Origin: Dipteris shenzhenensis
Taxonomy: Eukaryota > Polypodiophyta > Polypodiopsida > Gleicheniales
Reading direction: 5' to 3' (one strand)
NCBI GenBank assembly: GCA_047967505.1
Contig: CM106538.1
DNA: 64,000 bases
Shown here: positions 1 through 10,629 of the stretch, piece after piece
Position numbering within the stretch: the stretch's first letter is position 1
How the letters are laid out: each line of letters starts with the position of its first letter
The notes under the pieces: generated by a model
The model's database searches: none
What the model saw: only the letters and a program-made list of their open reading frames with translations
What the model was told of the DNA's origin: nothing
Program-made: the position numbers and the translations under genes

Positions 1-930
1 ATAGTGAGCTTGTTGAGGGCTCGGTAGTCGATGCAAAGGCGCATTGACTTATTCTTTTTTTCCACAGTAGTATAGGAGCCCGAAAGGGCTACCACTGGGC
101 CGAATGTGACCTTTGTCGAGTAGTTCGGTCACCTGTCGTTGGATTTCTTCATTTTGAGTGTAAGAAACCCGATAAGGAGGTTTTGACGGTGGATTACTGT
201 CGGGAATAAGTCCGATTGGGTGATCCACTGGTCGTCGAGGTGGTAATTGCTTTGGCAATTCCTGTGAAAAAATATCCAGGTAGGGCTGGAAAAAAGGTTG
301 GTTGAGGTATTCAGGAGGATCCTTTGTTGGTGACTCTACTGCTGTAACCAACAGAAGTGAAGTCTTTACTTGATGTTTATGAACCCACTTCTTTACTTGT
401 AGGGCAGAGGCAACTGGGATTAAAGGAGAGTTCCCAGAACCAGTTAGCTCAATAAGTTTTCCCTGGTGGACAAACTGGATAGTATGGCTGCGAAAACTGA
501 TTGATGGATCATAGTCGTAGAGCCACTGTTGTCCAAGTATGAGATCGTACCAAGAAAGAGGCATGATATCGAAGTTCAACTTGTCTGTATAATGTTGGAT
601 GCGAAAAGACAAGTTTTTGATTCTGGTGTTGCACAAGAAGGTAGTTCCATTTGCGAGTTCAATCTGATAGTCCATGGAACGAGGACTGGTGGTCAACCGA
701 AGTTTGTCGACCATAGAACTAGCTAGGAAGTTATGAGAGTAGCCACTGTCGATGAGGATAGTGACCGTTGTTCCACAAATCGATCCTTTAACACAAAGTA
801 CTTGAGTGGCTAGGGAAGGTTCAGGGTTGCTGGCAAGGCTCATGTGGATGATATTTGCCATTCGAACAGCTTTGCCTTTCTTGTCTTGTGCTGGGGTAGC
901 ATCTTCTGTTTGGGAAGTGCTAGGTTCCAT
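1..930 (-). pseudogene. pol: GYP1 pol fragment: aspartic protease and N-terminal reverse transcriptase
   Basis: The open frame 930-49 begins just after the nucleocapsid region. It carries a retropepsin-type site (ILIDSGYSHNF, roughly residues 58-68; the DSG is the catalytic triad) that would cut the Gag-Pol polyprotein. It then reaches the RT N-terminus, with HPIGLIPDSNPPSKPPYRV and the LDKGHIRPSGSPFG stretch. After that the frame breaks: the original frame stops at 49-51, while the shifted frame across 1-60 still reads MRLCIDYRALNKLT, the typical RT motif. A small frameshift therefore lies around positions 60-85. The rest of pol is outside the window. A degenerate zinc knuckle (GDHLWFDCPKRP) in the same frame lies upstream at about 945-1000 and has lost its first cysteine. 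Identification is firm; the copy cannot make a working polyprotein. Confidence 0.85.
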
Positions 931-1018
931 ATTGGAATTTTGCTTTGGTCGCTTGGGACAATCAAACCATAGATGGTCGCCTGTACAAAGTCCTTTTGTA
1001 CTGGAGTTATTCTTCTTG

Positions 1019-2086
1019 TCAGTGGCCGCACTTTATGTTGGGGATGACGGTGATGACTTTGTGAAGAAGAAGAGGCGCGATCCTTGGAGGAGTGCTTTTG
1101 TTGGAATCCAACATACGATTTCTGACACTGGTGGGGATCTTGAGACTGTCACTGACCTTGATTACCCGAGGTTTTTCTAAACTTGGGGTTATCTTGAGGG
1201 CGAGCACCTTTGGCCATAGTAGAGTTCTGTGTTCTATTAGCACTCTTCTTCCCGTGTTTTGAAAATCAGTAATGCGCTCTGCGTAAGCAATAGCGCCAGC
1301 TGTGGTGATGATGTTTGCTTTGAGGACATCAATGCGTAACGAGGGATTTAGGCCTGAGATGAAAGCATGAAGGCGATCATCATCAGTTAAACCATCAATC
1401 TCCAGCACCATTGTGGTGAACTGAGAGATGTAGGAAGACAGGGAGTCTGGTTGCTCCAACTATCCAAGTTTTGAACGTGCTTGGAAGTTCGCATTGGCAG
1501 GTATGAATTGCTTACGGAGCACGTGTTCAAAACGTTCCCAGGTTAACACACTTTTGCCGTCCTTTAAGCGTCGTTGCCACCATAGGAAAGCTGTATCCTT
1601 GAGGAGGGAGGCTGCCAAGGCCATCTTTTTGCCTTCAGTGAGGTCAACAGTATCAAAGTACATGCACAGTTTTGCGAGCCATTGGTCAACTGTTCGGCGA
1701 TTTCGTTGACCAGTGTAGGCTTTCGGAAGTTTAATGTCAAGTCTTTTAGTTTTGGAAGCTTGGAGTAAACAGTAGAGGGCACGGAGCTCAGTGTTTTCTA
1801 CCTTTGGTGGGAATGAGTCCACATAGTCGTTTGGTTGCGTCACGTCATCCTCTGTATGTGTGGTACTGCGAGAATCTTGGAGTTGTTGGACTTTCTGGAC
1901 CAAGTCGGAGATGCTGTCCTGAAGCTTGGAAATTTGAAGTTGAAGTAGTGCTTCGCCTTGTAAGTTGACTTCAAGGGTCTTTTTTAGACTTGAGTCGCTT
2001 ATCTCCGGAGAGGCTGCACGCGAGCGTTGCGACATATCTGAGATCCCTGTGAGAAAAGCACGAACCCGCGCTCTAGTTTGTACCAT
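1019..2086 (-). pseudogene. gag: GYP1 gag with an in-frame stop
   Basis: Two segments (2086-1460 and 1459-1019) lie in the same frame and are separated only by a TAG at 1460-1462. Together they form a retrotransposon gag capsid of about 355 residues. The N-terminal part begins MVQTRARVRAF and includes a glutamine-rich coiled-coil-like stretch. It is followed by the capsid signature with a WW pair (FLWWQRRLKD) and WERFEHVLRKQF. The second half has LSSYISQFTTMVLEIDGL and HAFISGLNP, the usual gypsy Gag pattern. The stop falls where the family normally continues (KLG* then LEQPDS) and looks like a single C-to-T type change. The gag ATG at 2086 lies inside the last codons of the upstream proline-rich ORF, so its translation may depend on re-initiation. 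Structural role: forms the virus-like particle. Confidence 0.85.
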
Positions 2087-2717
2087 TCCTAGAAGAAGAT
2101 TTGGGCTGCTCCCTGAGGTTGCTCATGTTGGAGGGGGTAGGAGAAGCAGGATGGAACCAGCCGTGGAAATCTGGTAAAGGAGGTCCTGTCTGAGGTAACA
2201 CTGGTGATGCCGAAATGGGTGTTACTGCTCGTGAGAATACAGGAGTAGGTTGCAGAGTCCACGGATCTGAGAAGGGATAAGGAGCTGCTGTCGGGAGTGG
2301 AGGATATCCAGAAGAAGGAGTGCCTTCAGAGTGTAAATACTGTCTTGGGGAAGGTAAAACCTGTGTAGGAGGATACCTGGGAGTTGAAGGAGGTGGAGAG
2401 TACCCTGGAGATGCTGAAGCTGAGGGGTAAAAATCTCTCCAAAGATGGACAGCAAACTCGTGAGGAATATCGGGTTTTGGGTATCTACGTGTCTCGTGGA
2501 ACACAACCTGGACTGTGCTGAGGAAGTAATGTAATTGAGGTGCCTCACGCAGAAGGTATAGGATGTGGTCCAAGTCACTGGAAGGCCACGTGACACAAAA
2601 GACCCAGAATGCAAAAGCTCCGAAATGGGCTGGTTGTGCAATTTGAACACGATATTGTGTGGTAGATGATGCCTGAGGTGTCCTTAAAGGGACGGGGGAA
2701 TTACCAGGGGTTTCCAT
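2073..2717 (-). CDS. Proline-rich ORF of unknown function upstream of GYP1 gag
   Basis: An uninterrupted 214-codon frame with an ATG lies between the leader and gag of GYP1. Its last codons overlap the gag ATG by 14 nt in a different frame. The N-terminal third has mixed hydrophobic composition (AFAFWVFCVTWPSSDLDHIL) and a charged segment with HETRRYPKPDIPHEF. The rest is dominated by proline, serine and tyrosine (repeated PPLP, SPP and GYPP-like groups), so it is probably disordered. No zinc knuckle, protease or capsid motif is visible. Extra ORFs upstream of gag exist in some plant gypsy elements, and captured host exons are another possibility. A shorter frame (3060-2701) overlaps its start by 17 nt and may be part of the same leader. 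I do not recognise the protein and give no function. Confidence 0.4.
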   Translation of the reverse strand: METPGNSPVPLRTPQASSTTQYRVQIAQPAHFGAFAFWVFCVTWPSSDLDHILYLLREAPQLHYFLSTVQVVFHETRRYPKPDIPHEFAVHLWRDFYPSASASPGYSPPPSTPRYPPTQVLPSPRQYLHSEGTPSSGYPPLPTAAPYPFSDPWTLQPTPVFSRAVTPISASPVLPQTGPPLPDFHGWFHPASPTPSNMSNLREQPKSSSRNGTN

Positions 2718-4136
2718 GCTTTAAGGAGGAGGCTTTCATTTGCTGTAATTTGATAATGAGTGTCAAATAACAATATGAAAGAGAATCCTTAGGAATAGAA
2801 TGGAAAGAATCCACCTGGCATGGATTAGATCTGCCAATTAGTTGCGTAGCAAGGCTTGAAAATCTCTTGTCTGGAGGTCCATCGATTAAGAGGCGCTTGG
2901 TGAGACTTTCAAGGCTGATTGAGGCGTGGCAGAGGTGATAACAGAAGAGGGCAGATTGCGTGGAACGTGGCGCTGTCTTCTGCGTTGAAACTGTGCTATT
3001 TGCTGCGTACCATGGAAGAACAGGGCTTGGCCTGTTTGAGTGTGACTGGAAAGGCAGCAAAAAGGCCGCAGTTCAATGGCAAGGGTGGCGAGATGAGCAG
3101 CAAGAGGCAGGCTGGTCTGAATCGTGAGAGATGGGCAGCAAGGGCTGCTGGTCACAGGCGGGTATGGTGGCGATGCTCTAGCGAGGGCCGGCTGCCAAGA
3201 ACGATCCAATAGATTGTAGGATGGAAGCTTGATAAAAGGCGCAGTCTGCTTGCATCTGGCGCTGCTGGTTGCTTGCTTCCAGGGCTGATTTGCGGTAGAA
3301 GATGGCGAATTTCTGGCACCTTCGCTGTTTGCAGAAATCGAGGCAGCAAGATGACGACAGAGGCTGCAAAGGGGGTCTGTTCGATCACTAAGTCTTGTAG
3401 GCAAGTGCAATAGAGCCGGCTGATGCAGGCCATCGAGAATGAAGCAAGATGGAGGCCTGACGAGGGCACGGCTTGCTGCAGGGATATGGCGCAATCACGT
3501 ACGGCAGAAAAGGCGAAACGTACTGCAGGAATTTGCGTTTTGATTTGTGCGCCTATTGCTGGGTGGTGGTTGCCAAAAATAAAAACGTGGGTTTGGAGAA
3601 CCCTTGGGTAGTCTAGGGTTAGGTCTTGGGTATAGGGCTGGTTTTCCTTTTTAGCCATTTTAGGTACCCTTTTGTAGGGTGCTTGGTGCCAAAAGGTGTG
3701 CCTATTCTAAGGGGTGTGACCCTTGGAATAGGTGTACCTTTTCATGAAGGGGTGTGACCCTGTTTTAAAAAGGGTGTCTCCACACGAAAAGGTGTGTCCT
3801 TTTTTCCACGATGGGGTGTGTCCCTTGGGTGAGGAGTCAAAACTCTTCATCAAAAGGTGTGTCCAATGGTGGAAAAGGTGCGTCCCTTGGTTTTGGGACA
3901 GCCCAAGCACATTAAAAGACACGATTGTTGTCGTGTCCATTCACATCAACTTGTGATGTGGGGGAGATGGAGAGGCCACTGATGACTTTAGGTGGGGTTG
4001 GCGCTAAAAATTTTTACGCTCATTCTCTCCATCTCTTCCATGCACAATGTGCGCGGATATCCTTCTAGCGGAAAGAGATGTATCAGATAGGCGCTAGAAG
4101 GTGGGGGGGCATTTCCTACAGGCAGGAGCGAAATTT
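2718..4136 (-). other. GYP1 5' leader, non-coding
   Basis: About 1.4 kb between the primer-binding site and the proline-rich ORF. Several short frames occur on both strands but overlap one another and match no retroelement domain. The stretch 3685-3890 carries about nine copies of a degenerate AAAGGTGTGTCC-like motif, described separately. Around 3960-4110 there is a palindromic pair built on GGCGCTA/TAGCG. Confidence 0.5.
3685..3890. repeat. Degenerate array of (A)AAGGTGTGTCC motifs in the GYP1 leader
   Basis: About nine variants of GGTGTG followed by CC or TCC occur at irregular 15-60 bp spacing (for example near 3692, 3712, 3746, 3770, 3788, 3812, 3854 and 3876). The same motif recurs in the GYP1 LTR near 4313 and 4340. 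The copies are imperfect, so this is not a simple microsatellite. Either an old tandem array that has decayed or a set of repeated regulatory sites would fit. Confidence 0.6.
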
Positions 4137-4148
4137 GCTCTGATACCA
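4137..4148 (-). other. Primer-binding site of GYP1 (initiator tRNA-Met type)
   Basis: The minus strand reads TGGTATCAGAGC one base inside the LTR end. This matches the classic plant site complementary to the 3' end of initiator tRNA-Met, which primes minus-strand DNA synthesis. It fixes the orientation of the element and the inner LTR edge at 4150. Confidence 0.9.
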
Positions 4149-4149
4149 C

Positions 4150-4523
4150 TGTAAGAAATCCTAGATTTACTATATTTAGAAATGTGCTAAGGAACAGAAA
4201 GGAGACTTAAAATAGCAGAGAACAAGGAATATTTGTATTGCTTGAGTGTCTGTAGTATGTCATCCATACAGTTGGGCCTTTCTTATATAGAGAGTGAAGA
4301 GTCACACATGAAAAGGTGTGTACTCCAAAGTGTATGTGCATGAAGAGGTGTGTATCCCTTGATGAGAGGGTACATTACAATAGGAGTGTCTCTTCCATAG
4401 AATGTCTCTTGTGAAGGGTTGTGCCTCATAGGAAGTGTCCTGTCGAAAGGGCATACCCTTCCACAAGTGTCCATTCATCAAACCATCCATAAGTCTAAGA
4501 TATAGAGAAAGGAATATGTCACA
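4150..4523 (-). repeat. 5' LTR of GYP1
   Basis: On the plus strand it starts TGTAAGAAATCC directly next to the primer-binding site, and it probably ends at TGTCACA just before copia RT sequence resumes. A TATA box (CTATATAAG on the minus strand, 4281-4290) marks the likely RNA polymerase II promoter of the element. The partner LTR is outside the window, so target duplication and age cannot be judged. The outer edge is uncertain by about 10 bp. Confidence 0.7.
4281..4290 (-). promoter_or_regulatory. TATA box in the GYP1 LTR
   Basis: CTATATAAGA on the minus strand, about 235 bp into the LTR, with transcription directed toward gag. Copies of the GGTGTG motif lie just upstream of it in the LTR (4313-4345). 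Confidence 0.6.
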
Positions 4524-4980
4524 GATCGTGACATCAGTTATAGCCATGGGTGCAAATTTTGAATGGAATGTTCATCAGTTGGACATTAAAACAACTTTCC
4601 TTAATGGAGACTTGTTGGAATAGGTTTATGTCAAACAACCTCCAGGCTTTGAAATTTCAGGAAATGCACTTGCAAGCTAAATAAAGCTTTGTATGGCTGA
4701 AACAAGCCCCATGTGCATGGTATGCCAAAATTGATGCCTTTCTGACCAGCAAGGGGTTGCATAATAGTCCAACTGAGAGCACCCTCTACATCAAGAAGGA
4801 TGGGGGGGATATTTTGGTCATCATTCTTTATGTACATGACATGCTGCTCACCGGATTAAATGAGGAAGTAATTGCGGATTTCAAGGCCCAATTGAAAGCT
4901 ACATTTGATATGTCAAACTTGGGCTTGTTACATTTCTTTTTGGGGATCCAGTTTATTCAAGAGAAACGTGGCATCAAAAA
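4524..4980 (+). pseudogene. Ty1/copia reverse transcriptase relic
   Basis: Plus-strand fragments read VTSVIAMGANFEWNVHQLD and IKTTFLNGDLLE, the N-terminal fingers/palm signature of copia RT. Stops and frameshifts follow at 4621-4760. The frame at 4757-4980 then has STLYIKKDG, the catalytic block as YVHDML, and LGLLHFFLGIQF. The family active site is YVDD; here the first aspartate is histidine, so even an intact copy would be dead. Homology ends near 4980. The upstream part of the element would lie left of the GYP1 insertion, outside the window. Confidence 0.85.
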
Positions 4981-5059
4981 GATAGAAAATAGACAAAAGG
5001 AAAGATGCTTCATTGTAATTTTTATTATTAATATCAATAGTAGTAGTTCAATTAAATGA

Positions 5060-8000
5060 CTATTTGCATTGATTTGGGATGCAGGTGCCTCACGTAGGTT
5101 GAGTACAATTGCAATTGTTGGGATTTGCGTTGCTTCTTTTCTTTTTTTCAAAGGTTTATGCATCTTGTATCTATTAAGGAGATGGGCGAAGATCGGTGCA
5201 CATAGAGAGATAAATCTTGGAAGTGGTATGCAGAGTGAGACCTAAACTTGAAATATGCTCCATTTTTATTTGTCATTTTAACTTTCATAGAGGCAACCCG
5301 TAAAGGCATTATGTTTTTTAGATTGGTAATTGCATTGATTACAGGAGAACCAAAACAATATATTATGTATTAGCTAGTTCTTGCTATGTGTGATGGTTCA
5401 CTCTTTGAGCTAATTGTACTCTAATTTTCTTTTAGAGAACGCATTTAGTATTCTAATGGATTTGTTTTGCATGCGTGATATGTGCGCATGCACGGACGCA
5501 CATTACATACATATGCATAAGCACAATGCACTTGCGCTTGCGAATGCCCGCGTGCATCTAGATAGACACACATTATATGTCTGTGTGTGCATGCACGTGC
5601 GTGTGTATGTGTGCATGCACACACATATCATGGGTATACTAATTGTTAGAGGCAGTGGTATGGAATGCGGATGGAAGAACGGCTCTTAAGGTTTAGTTGC
5701 GTTAGAGGTGTACCATTTGTATTGTATATTTTTAAAAGTAGAAATAGGACAAACTGGACATGAAAATACTAGCATGCTCATAAACATTAAAGCATATGAC
5801 CACTTATAAGATAAAGGCTTTATAAACACCATGGATGATATAATATCATCAAAGAATGAAGGTTACAGTACTCACATGACATAAGTTACAAGAACGTGTT
5901 GGATGAGGTTACTTTGGAGGAGGGTGATACAACGAGCATCTACGAGAGCCCTTAACCAAATTTGGCAGATTACTTACAAAGTGTAAACATATGAATATTC
6001 AAAAGACTCTCAATGAGAATAGAATCTTCACAAGAGTGTCAGAACCTAGAGCTATTCACATTTTGTTCTTTATAAGTTTGCAGTGACTACTAGTCACAAA
6101 CCCTATAGGAGAAGCTACTTTCTTCATAAAAAAAAGAAGCCTTGGTAGAGGGAGGCCTTAATCAATAAGCGGCATTCTTGAAAGCCTCAAATAAAATACA
6201 ATAGCTAGGAGAGTTTCCAAGAGCAAGTCTCAAACCCGTACAATGCATCTTTTATGCATGTTTGAAGTAACTCAAACCTAACACGGTGGAGAAAGCAAAA
6301 CATCAAGAGTGTGTATCAGGTTAGACCACTAAGGGAGGCTGTCTACAATATCAAGCAAAGTAGTCTTTAAATTAAAATCCACATTCTAATATATGAGCAA
6401 AAGAAAGCAACTAGTAAGGTTTGCTTGTGGATGGAAAAGACACAATGGCTTCTCACCCGCGGAACCATTCTTGTAGTCTTCCATCAATTAGAAAAGCAAA
6501 AGTCATTGCGCCTTTATCAATCTAGCCTTTTGCTGTCAGCACCAAATTCCCCAAGAAAACTTAAATAATAACTTGGTGTGTTGTTGACATCTTCCTCATA
6601 TTTTTAATAGTTATGGTGCTTGTGTGTAGGTTTTAGAACATGTCTAGAGATCATGAAAGATGACTAAGAGTCCCAAATGGATTGAGTATTCAAGGATAGA
6701 GGTGTCTAGATCTAAAGGCATCCATTACCAACAAAGGGGAGACTAAATACCTTGAATGAAGAAGGTTGCCCTTATTGTCATTTTGAATGATAGCTTACAA
6801 ATAGATGAATGTCACCAACTTTAGTTAATCTTATTTTAAGGATCAAATTCTAGTTTAAGCACTTGGCACTTGTTGGAAGATTCAAGCTTCAAACTTGGTG
6901 TATTTGGTCTACTTAAAAGGGGCTAACAACCTAATTGAGCAAGTAGAATTAAGAGGGACATGTGAATTTGGTTCAATTGACTTATGAGAGATTCTACTTG
7001 CCCAAGGAAAGTACAAATAAATTCATGATATGGGAGGGACCCCCATGCTATGCCTTGAATGATATTCGAAGCTTACTTGCTGACAAATCTCCTTGTAAAA
7101 GCATGAAATTTGAAACTCTCAAAGGTCGTGAGTGTAGAACTCTGGAAATCTCGGAGTACATAGCATCTCTTTGATACACATATCATTGTTGGTGTTTAGG
7201 AGATATGTCAGGTTGAATTTCTAGAGTGCTTGAGACCTTTGGATATTAGATGTGGCTTCTTGACTACCATTATGTTGGCTACATATTCCCTTGTTACAAT
7301 TTTGTGCTTTTGGGTTTTCTCCATTTTAGTTGGCTTTGATTGTAATATTGAGATTGTGCAATGAGGGTCTATTCTATTAGGTGTAGTTACGTAAGTTTGC
7401 TATGGCCTCCTCTGGTTGAGAGTTAGGCAACCAAGCTTTTTTTCCCTAGCTCTTTTTTAATAGGGGCTATGTGTCGTATTATGATAAGTTGGTTGAAAAA
7501 GAAAAAGAACCTGCCAACCCCAAGTGGCTCCCAAGTAAACTAAGACTCTAAGATCTCTAACTCTTGGTATCGAAAGCCCTTTTCTAGGCTAGAGCAAAAG
7601 AGAGTCTTTTATGAAGTGCATGACTTGTGATCACTAGATAGGCAAAAAACGAAAGAGAGCATTTGAAAGAGTGCAAAACAATGGCTCAGAGAATGGAAGA
7701 TCCATGCCAGCCACTATTCGAGATAGCAGAAGATATAATACATGAATAGCACGAATAGCATAGAGATCTAGCCCATGGTAGAGAACCAAATGCAAAGGTG
7801 AAAGTTTTCTTGGGAAAGCTTTGGAGAGGAAGGGAAAATTGGTCTGCAAGGAAAGAATTTTGGATATGCAAGAGAAATTTAAGCAACTTGTGGAGAAGTT
7901 ATAGTGTTCTAAATTCACTGCCCCCATTGTGCCTTTAAATGTGCTCTAGCTGTAATTTTTGCTATTCCACCACATCACTAGAAGCAATAGTAGGTGACCT

Positions 8001-8170
8001 AGGTAATGGGATGAGAAAAAATCCCTCTCTTAGAAAGACATTTTGTTTGAGACCAGCATTTCGGTGAGCATGTCTGGCTCGTGAAGCACTTTCCGTAACC
8101 ACATCAAGCTGCATGAAAGGATTCAGTGGCACTATTTTGTGGGTTGTTTTCATCATTGCATGCATGGCAT
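5060..8170. other. No recognisable gene
   Basis: An AT-rich stretch of 3.1 kb with only short frames on both strands (longest under 100 codons). None shows a domain, a coherent codon pattern or homology I recognise. The frame 6962-7174 (70 codons) and the interrupted one starting near 7682 are the most protein-like, but neither has further support. It holds one alternating purine-pyrimidine tract, listed separately. Confidence 0.5.
5475..5632. repeat. Alternating purine-pyrimidine (TG/CA-rich) tract
   Basis: The stretch is built almost entirely from TG, CA, CG and TA steps (such as GTGTGTGCATGCACGTGCG), and it includes short palindromes like TGCATGCA. Such sequence can adopt left-handed Z-DNA. 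It reads open on the plus strand only because of its composition. Confidence 0.7.
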
Positions 8171-8179
8171 GTTTTACAA

Positions 8180-9925
8180 ACCATATTCAGGCAAAGAATG
8201 AGGCAAGTGTTTCCTTTCTCAAGACGGAATTTCAGAATCCAATATGAATGATGGTGACAATATGTCAAGGCATTTGACCAAGATCCAGGATATAAGAGAG
8301 TAGCTCTTGAATATTGATGAGATTATCTCTGAAAAAGATTTGATCTCTAGAGCATTGCAGCCGTTGTCGAGTCCTACTCGAGTTTCCACACTTCTCTCAC
8401 TTTCGTTTTGTCTTTGAGGGGCAATACTTAGCCTCTTGAGTTTGGGGAGCTAGTATATTTGTTGTTGTAGGAGGAACAAACAATGAAAAATAAATCTTCC
8501 TTAACACTTTTCTCACTTTGTCTCTGATGGGCAATGCTCAACCTTTTTGGTTTGAGGAGCGAGTAAGTTTGTTGTTGTGGCAGGAACAAACAAGAAAGAA
8601 TAGGTCACATTGTCTTTGAGGGGCAATGCTCAGCCTCGTCAGTTTGAGGAGCTAGTGGGGTTGTTGTGTCATAGTTGTTGTAGGAGGATCAAACAATGAA
8701 GAATAGTTCTCTCTCTTGCCATAGCAATGATGAGGCACTTGTTGTCCATGATAGGTGTCGGTGCAAGCATAAAGGTGGCATATATTCTAAGGGTGCTTAG
8801 GACAGCCATGAGATTATGGGTTTGAACCTTATGAGTGACTATCATGAGATTGAAACTGCACTATGTGTTGTATTTTTAGAGGATGAGTTTGGGCATGTTC
8901 CTGGATCCATCTAGATATATGCTTAGAACAGCCATCTAACCAGGCTAAGTATGATGTAGGCAAATAAAAAAAGAATGGAAGGTGTCATTATTGTCAAAAG
9001 CCAGGTCATTATATCAGTGAATGCAGGAAAAGATTGAAAAAGGAGGAGGAAACTGGAGTGTCAGTCTCAGTTTCTAATGCTTCAGCAAATTATATGGCTG
9101 AAGTGTGGTCCTTGCTATTATGTAGTTATGATTCCAATCTTGAGATTAATTCACTCAGTGTGAGTGATACCTCGTATGCAATTTAGTATTTTGACAATGG
9201 TGCATTCAATCATGTTGGCTCTAAGAAACATTTATTATTGATTTGCAGCTTGCTTCTATTGGCAAAGCGATCTCCTGTGCCAACAATTCTTCATGTCCTG
9301 TAAAGGGACTTGGGAAGATTATGTTGTCATTAGTAATGGAACTGATTGTCGTCTTCTAGATGCCCTTTGTGCTCCAAGAATAAAGAACTTGTTTTTGGTT
9401 TCCTCTTTTGGTAGAAAAGGATATGCTCCGTACTTGATGATAATCAATGCATTGTAAGAGAGAGAAAAAGACTATGAGATAGTCACTACAGATCATGGTT
9501 TATATCAGTTGGATACACGGATGATGGTTTATATCAGTGTGGAACAATAACTTCTGCTTTGAAAGGTGCAGAATTGTGGCATGCACAATTTGGCCATGTG
9601 AACTACGGCAGTGTGCAGTCTCTCTCCCTTTCTGTCCCTCTTTCTCCCTCTGTGCATTTCTTTGCTGAGTGCTCTCGCTCACCCACAGTGTGTGTCCATT
9701 CTGCTGCGCACTCTCACATAATGTTGTTTCATTGCCTGCTCATCATGGCTGGAAAGTGCATCAATCGGACATTAAAACAGCCTTTCTGAATGGAAACTTG
9801 CATGAGGAAGTCTCTGTGAGTCACCTATTGGCTTCAAGCTGCTTGGTCGGGGGGAAATAAATTATGCAAGCTGCGTTAGGCACTTCATGTGCTCAAACAA
9901 GCTCCAGAGGCTTGGTATAAAGAAT
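8180..9925 (+). pseudogene. Decayed Ty1/copia element: gag, protease remnant, pre-integrase domain, RT fragment
   Basis: Ordered plus-strand remnants without LTRs. Gag at 8190-8720 has DGDNMSRHLTKIQDI and ISEKDLISRALQPL, with part of it triplicated. A zinc knuckle CHYCQKPGHYISEC (8983-9024) has the full CX2CX4HX4C spacing. A protease remnant near 9187 reads YFDNGAFNHVGS, with DNG in place of the catalytic DSG. LCAPRIKNLFLVSSF follows, then the pre-integrase signature LWHAQFGHVNYGSV (about 9575-9615). RT pieces are WKVHQSDIKTAFLNGNL (9750-9805) and KLCKLR*ALHVLKQAPEAWY (9860-9920). The integrase is missing; it is replaced by about 130 bp of CT-rich filler (9612-9740). Many stops are TAG where the family has CAG or CAA. 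It is long dead. Confidence 0.85.
8388..8712 (+). repeat. Threefold repeat of a gag segment in the copia relic
   Basis: Three diverged direct copies begin near 8408, 8518 and 8609. Each contains TTTGTCT...GGGCAATGCTCAGCC, a TTTGAGGAGCTAGT block and a GGAACAAACAATGAA block. Translated, the unit corresponds to the copia Gag C-terminal stretch of LSLRGN, PLEFGELVYLLL and EEQTMKN type. The repeat is therefore a local amplification of coding sequence. Unit lengths differ (about 110, 91 and 100 bp). Confidence 0.75.
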
Positions 9926-10302
9926 ATGTATCAGGGAAGATCTCACTAAGGATATCTTTCGTGGCTAAAAAGGCCATTTGGCTAGACAATTTAATATTTC
10001 TTTTCGTGTAGATGGGAAGATCACACCAAGGATGTGTTCTTGATGTGGCTTTGGTGAGTCTCCTGTTTCAAATAGGGTGTCTTCTACTTCATATAGGAAT
10101 TTCATTGTATATTTAGTCTGCTCTACTGATGTAGTCTATCTACCAAGAGCAATAATCTACCAAGGTCAATAATCTGCTCTACTGATGTAGTTTATCTACC
10201 AAGATCAGGGCTTCATATTAGAGCACTCTAATAAAAAAAAGCCAGGAAAGGTAAGTCTTATCTGACAGAGTCCTGGTGTCATTTCTGTCCTGTTTTCGCC
10301 CT

Positions 10303-10585
10303 GTGGTGTTTTTCTGTAATGTATTCATCTTTTTTTCGCCCCTGGTTGTTCAAGCGTATTCTACAACTGAGCATTGTGGGCGTTAATCCCCCCATGAAGT
10401 GTGATTGTGAATTCTAATGGCCACATCTGTCAATCCCTCTCAGTGGTGTTTTTCTGTAATGTATTCATCATCTTTTTTTCGCCCCTGGTTGTTCAAGCGT
10501 ATTCTACAACTGAGCGTTAGGGGCGTTAATCCCCCCATGAAGTGTGATTGTGAATTATAATGGCCACATCTGTCAATCCCTCTCA
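10303..10585. repeat. 140-bp tandem duplication
   Basis: Copy 1 (10303-10442) and copy 2 (10443-10585) both run from GTGGTGTTTTTCTGTAATG to TGTCAATCCCTCTCA with only a few differences. There is no coding signal. It ends 257 bp before the first kinase exon. A shorter duplication of CTCTACTGATGTAGT...CTACCAAGA occurs at 10121-10207. Confidence 0.9.
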
Positions 10586-10629
10586 ATTTTACGTTCAGCA
10601 TAGCAGAGGTCTCTCCTATGTAGCATTTG

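Larger units (their letters stand above)
1..4523 (-). mobile_element. Ty3/gypsy LTR retrotransposon GYP1, 5' portion (cut by window start)
   Basis: Reading on the minus strand from right to left there is an LTR (4150 to about 4523), a primer-binding site, a long leader, a proline-rich ORF, gag, aspartic protease and the first part of reverse transcriptase, which runs off the window edge. The order protease-RT directly after gag, and the RT start motif, are those of Ty3/gypsy elements. The initiator-Met primer site and the gag/RT style suggest a chromovirus-like member, but the integrase and any chromodomain lie outside the window, so the lineage is not settled. The element interrupts a plus-strand copia RT that resumes at about 4524. 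The right LTR boundary is a judgement from the TGTAAG...TCACA ends and is good to about 10 bp. Stops and frameshifts show it is inactive. Confidence 0.85.

Noticed and set aside
2886-3658. 202- and 168-codon minus-strand frames in the GYP1 leader
   Set aside because: They overlap each other in different frames, have no domain and lie in the non-coding leader.
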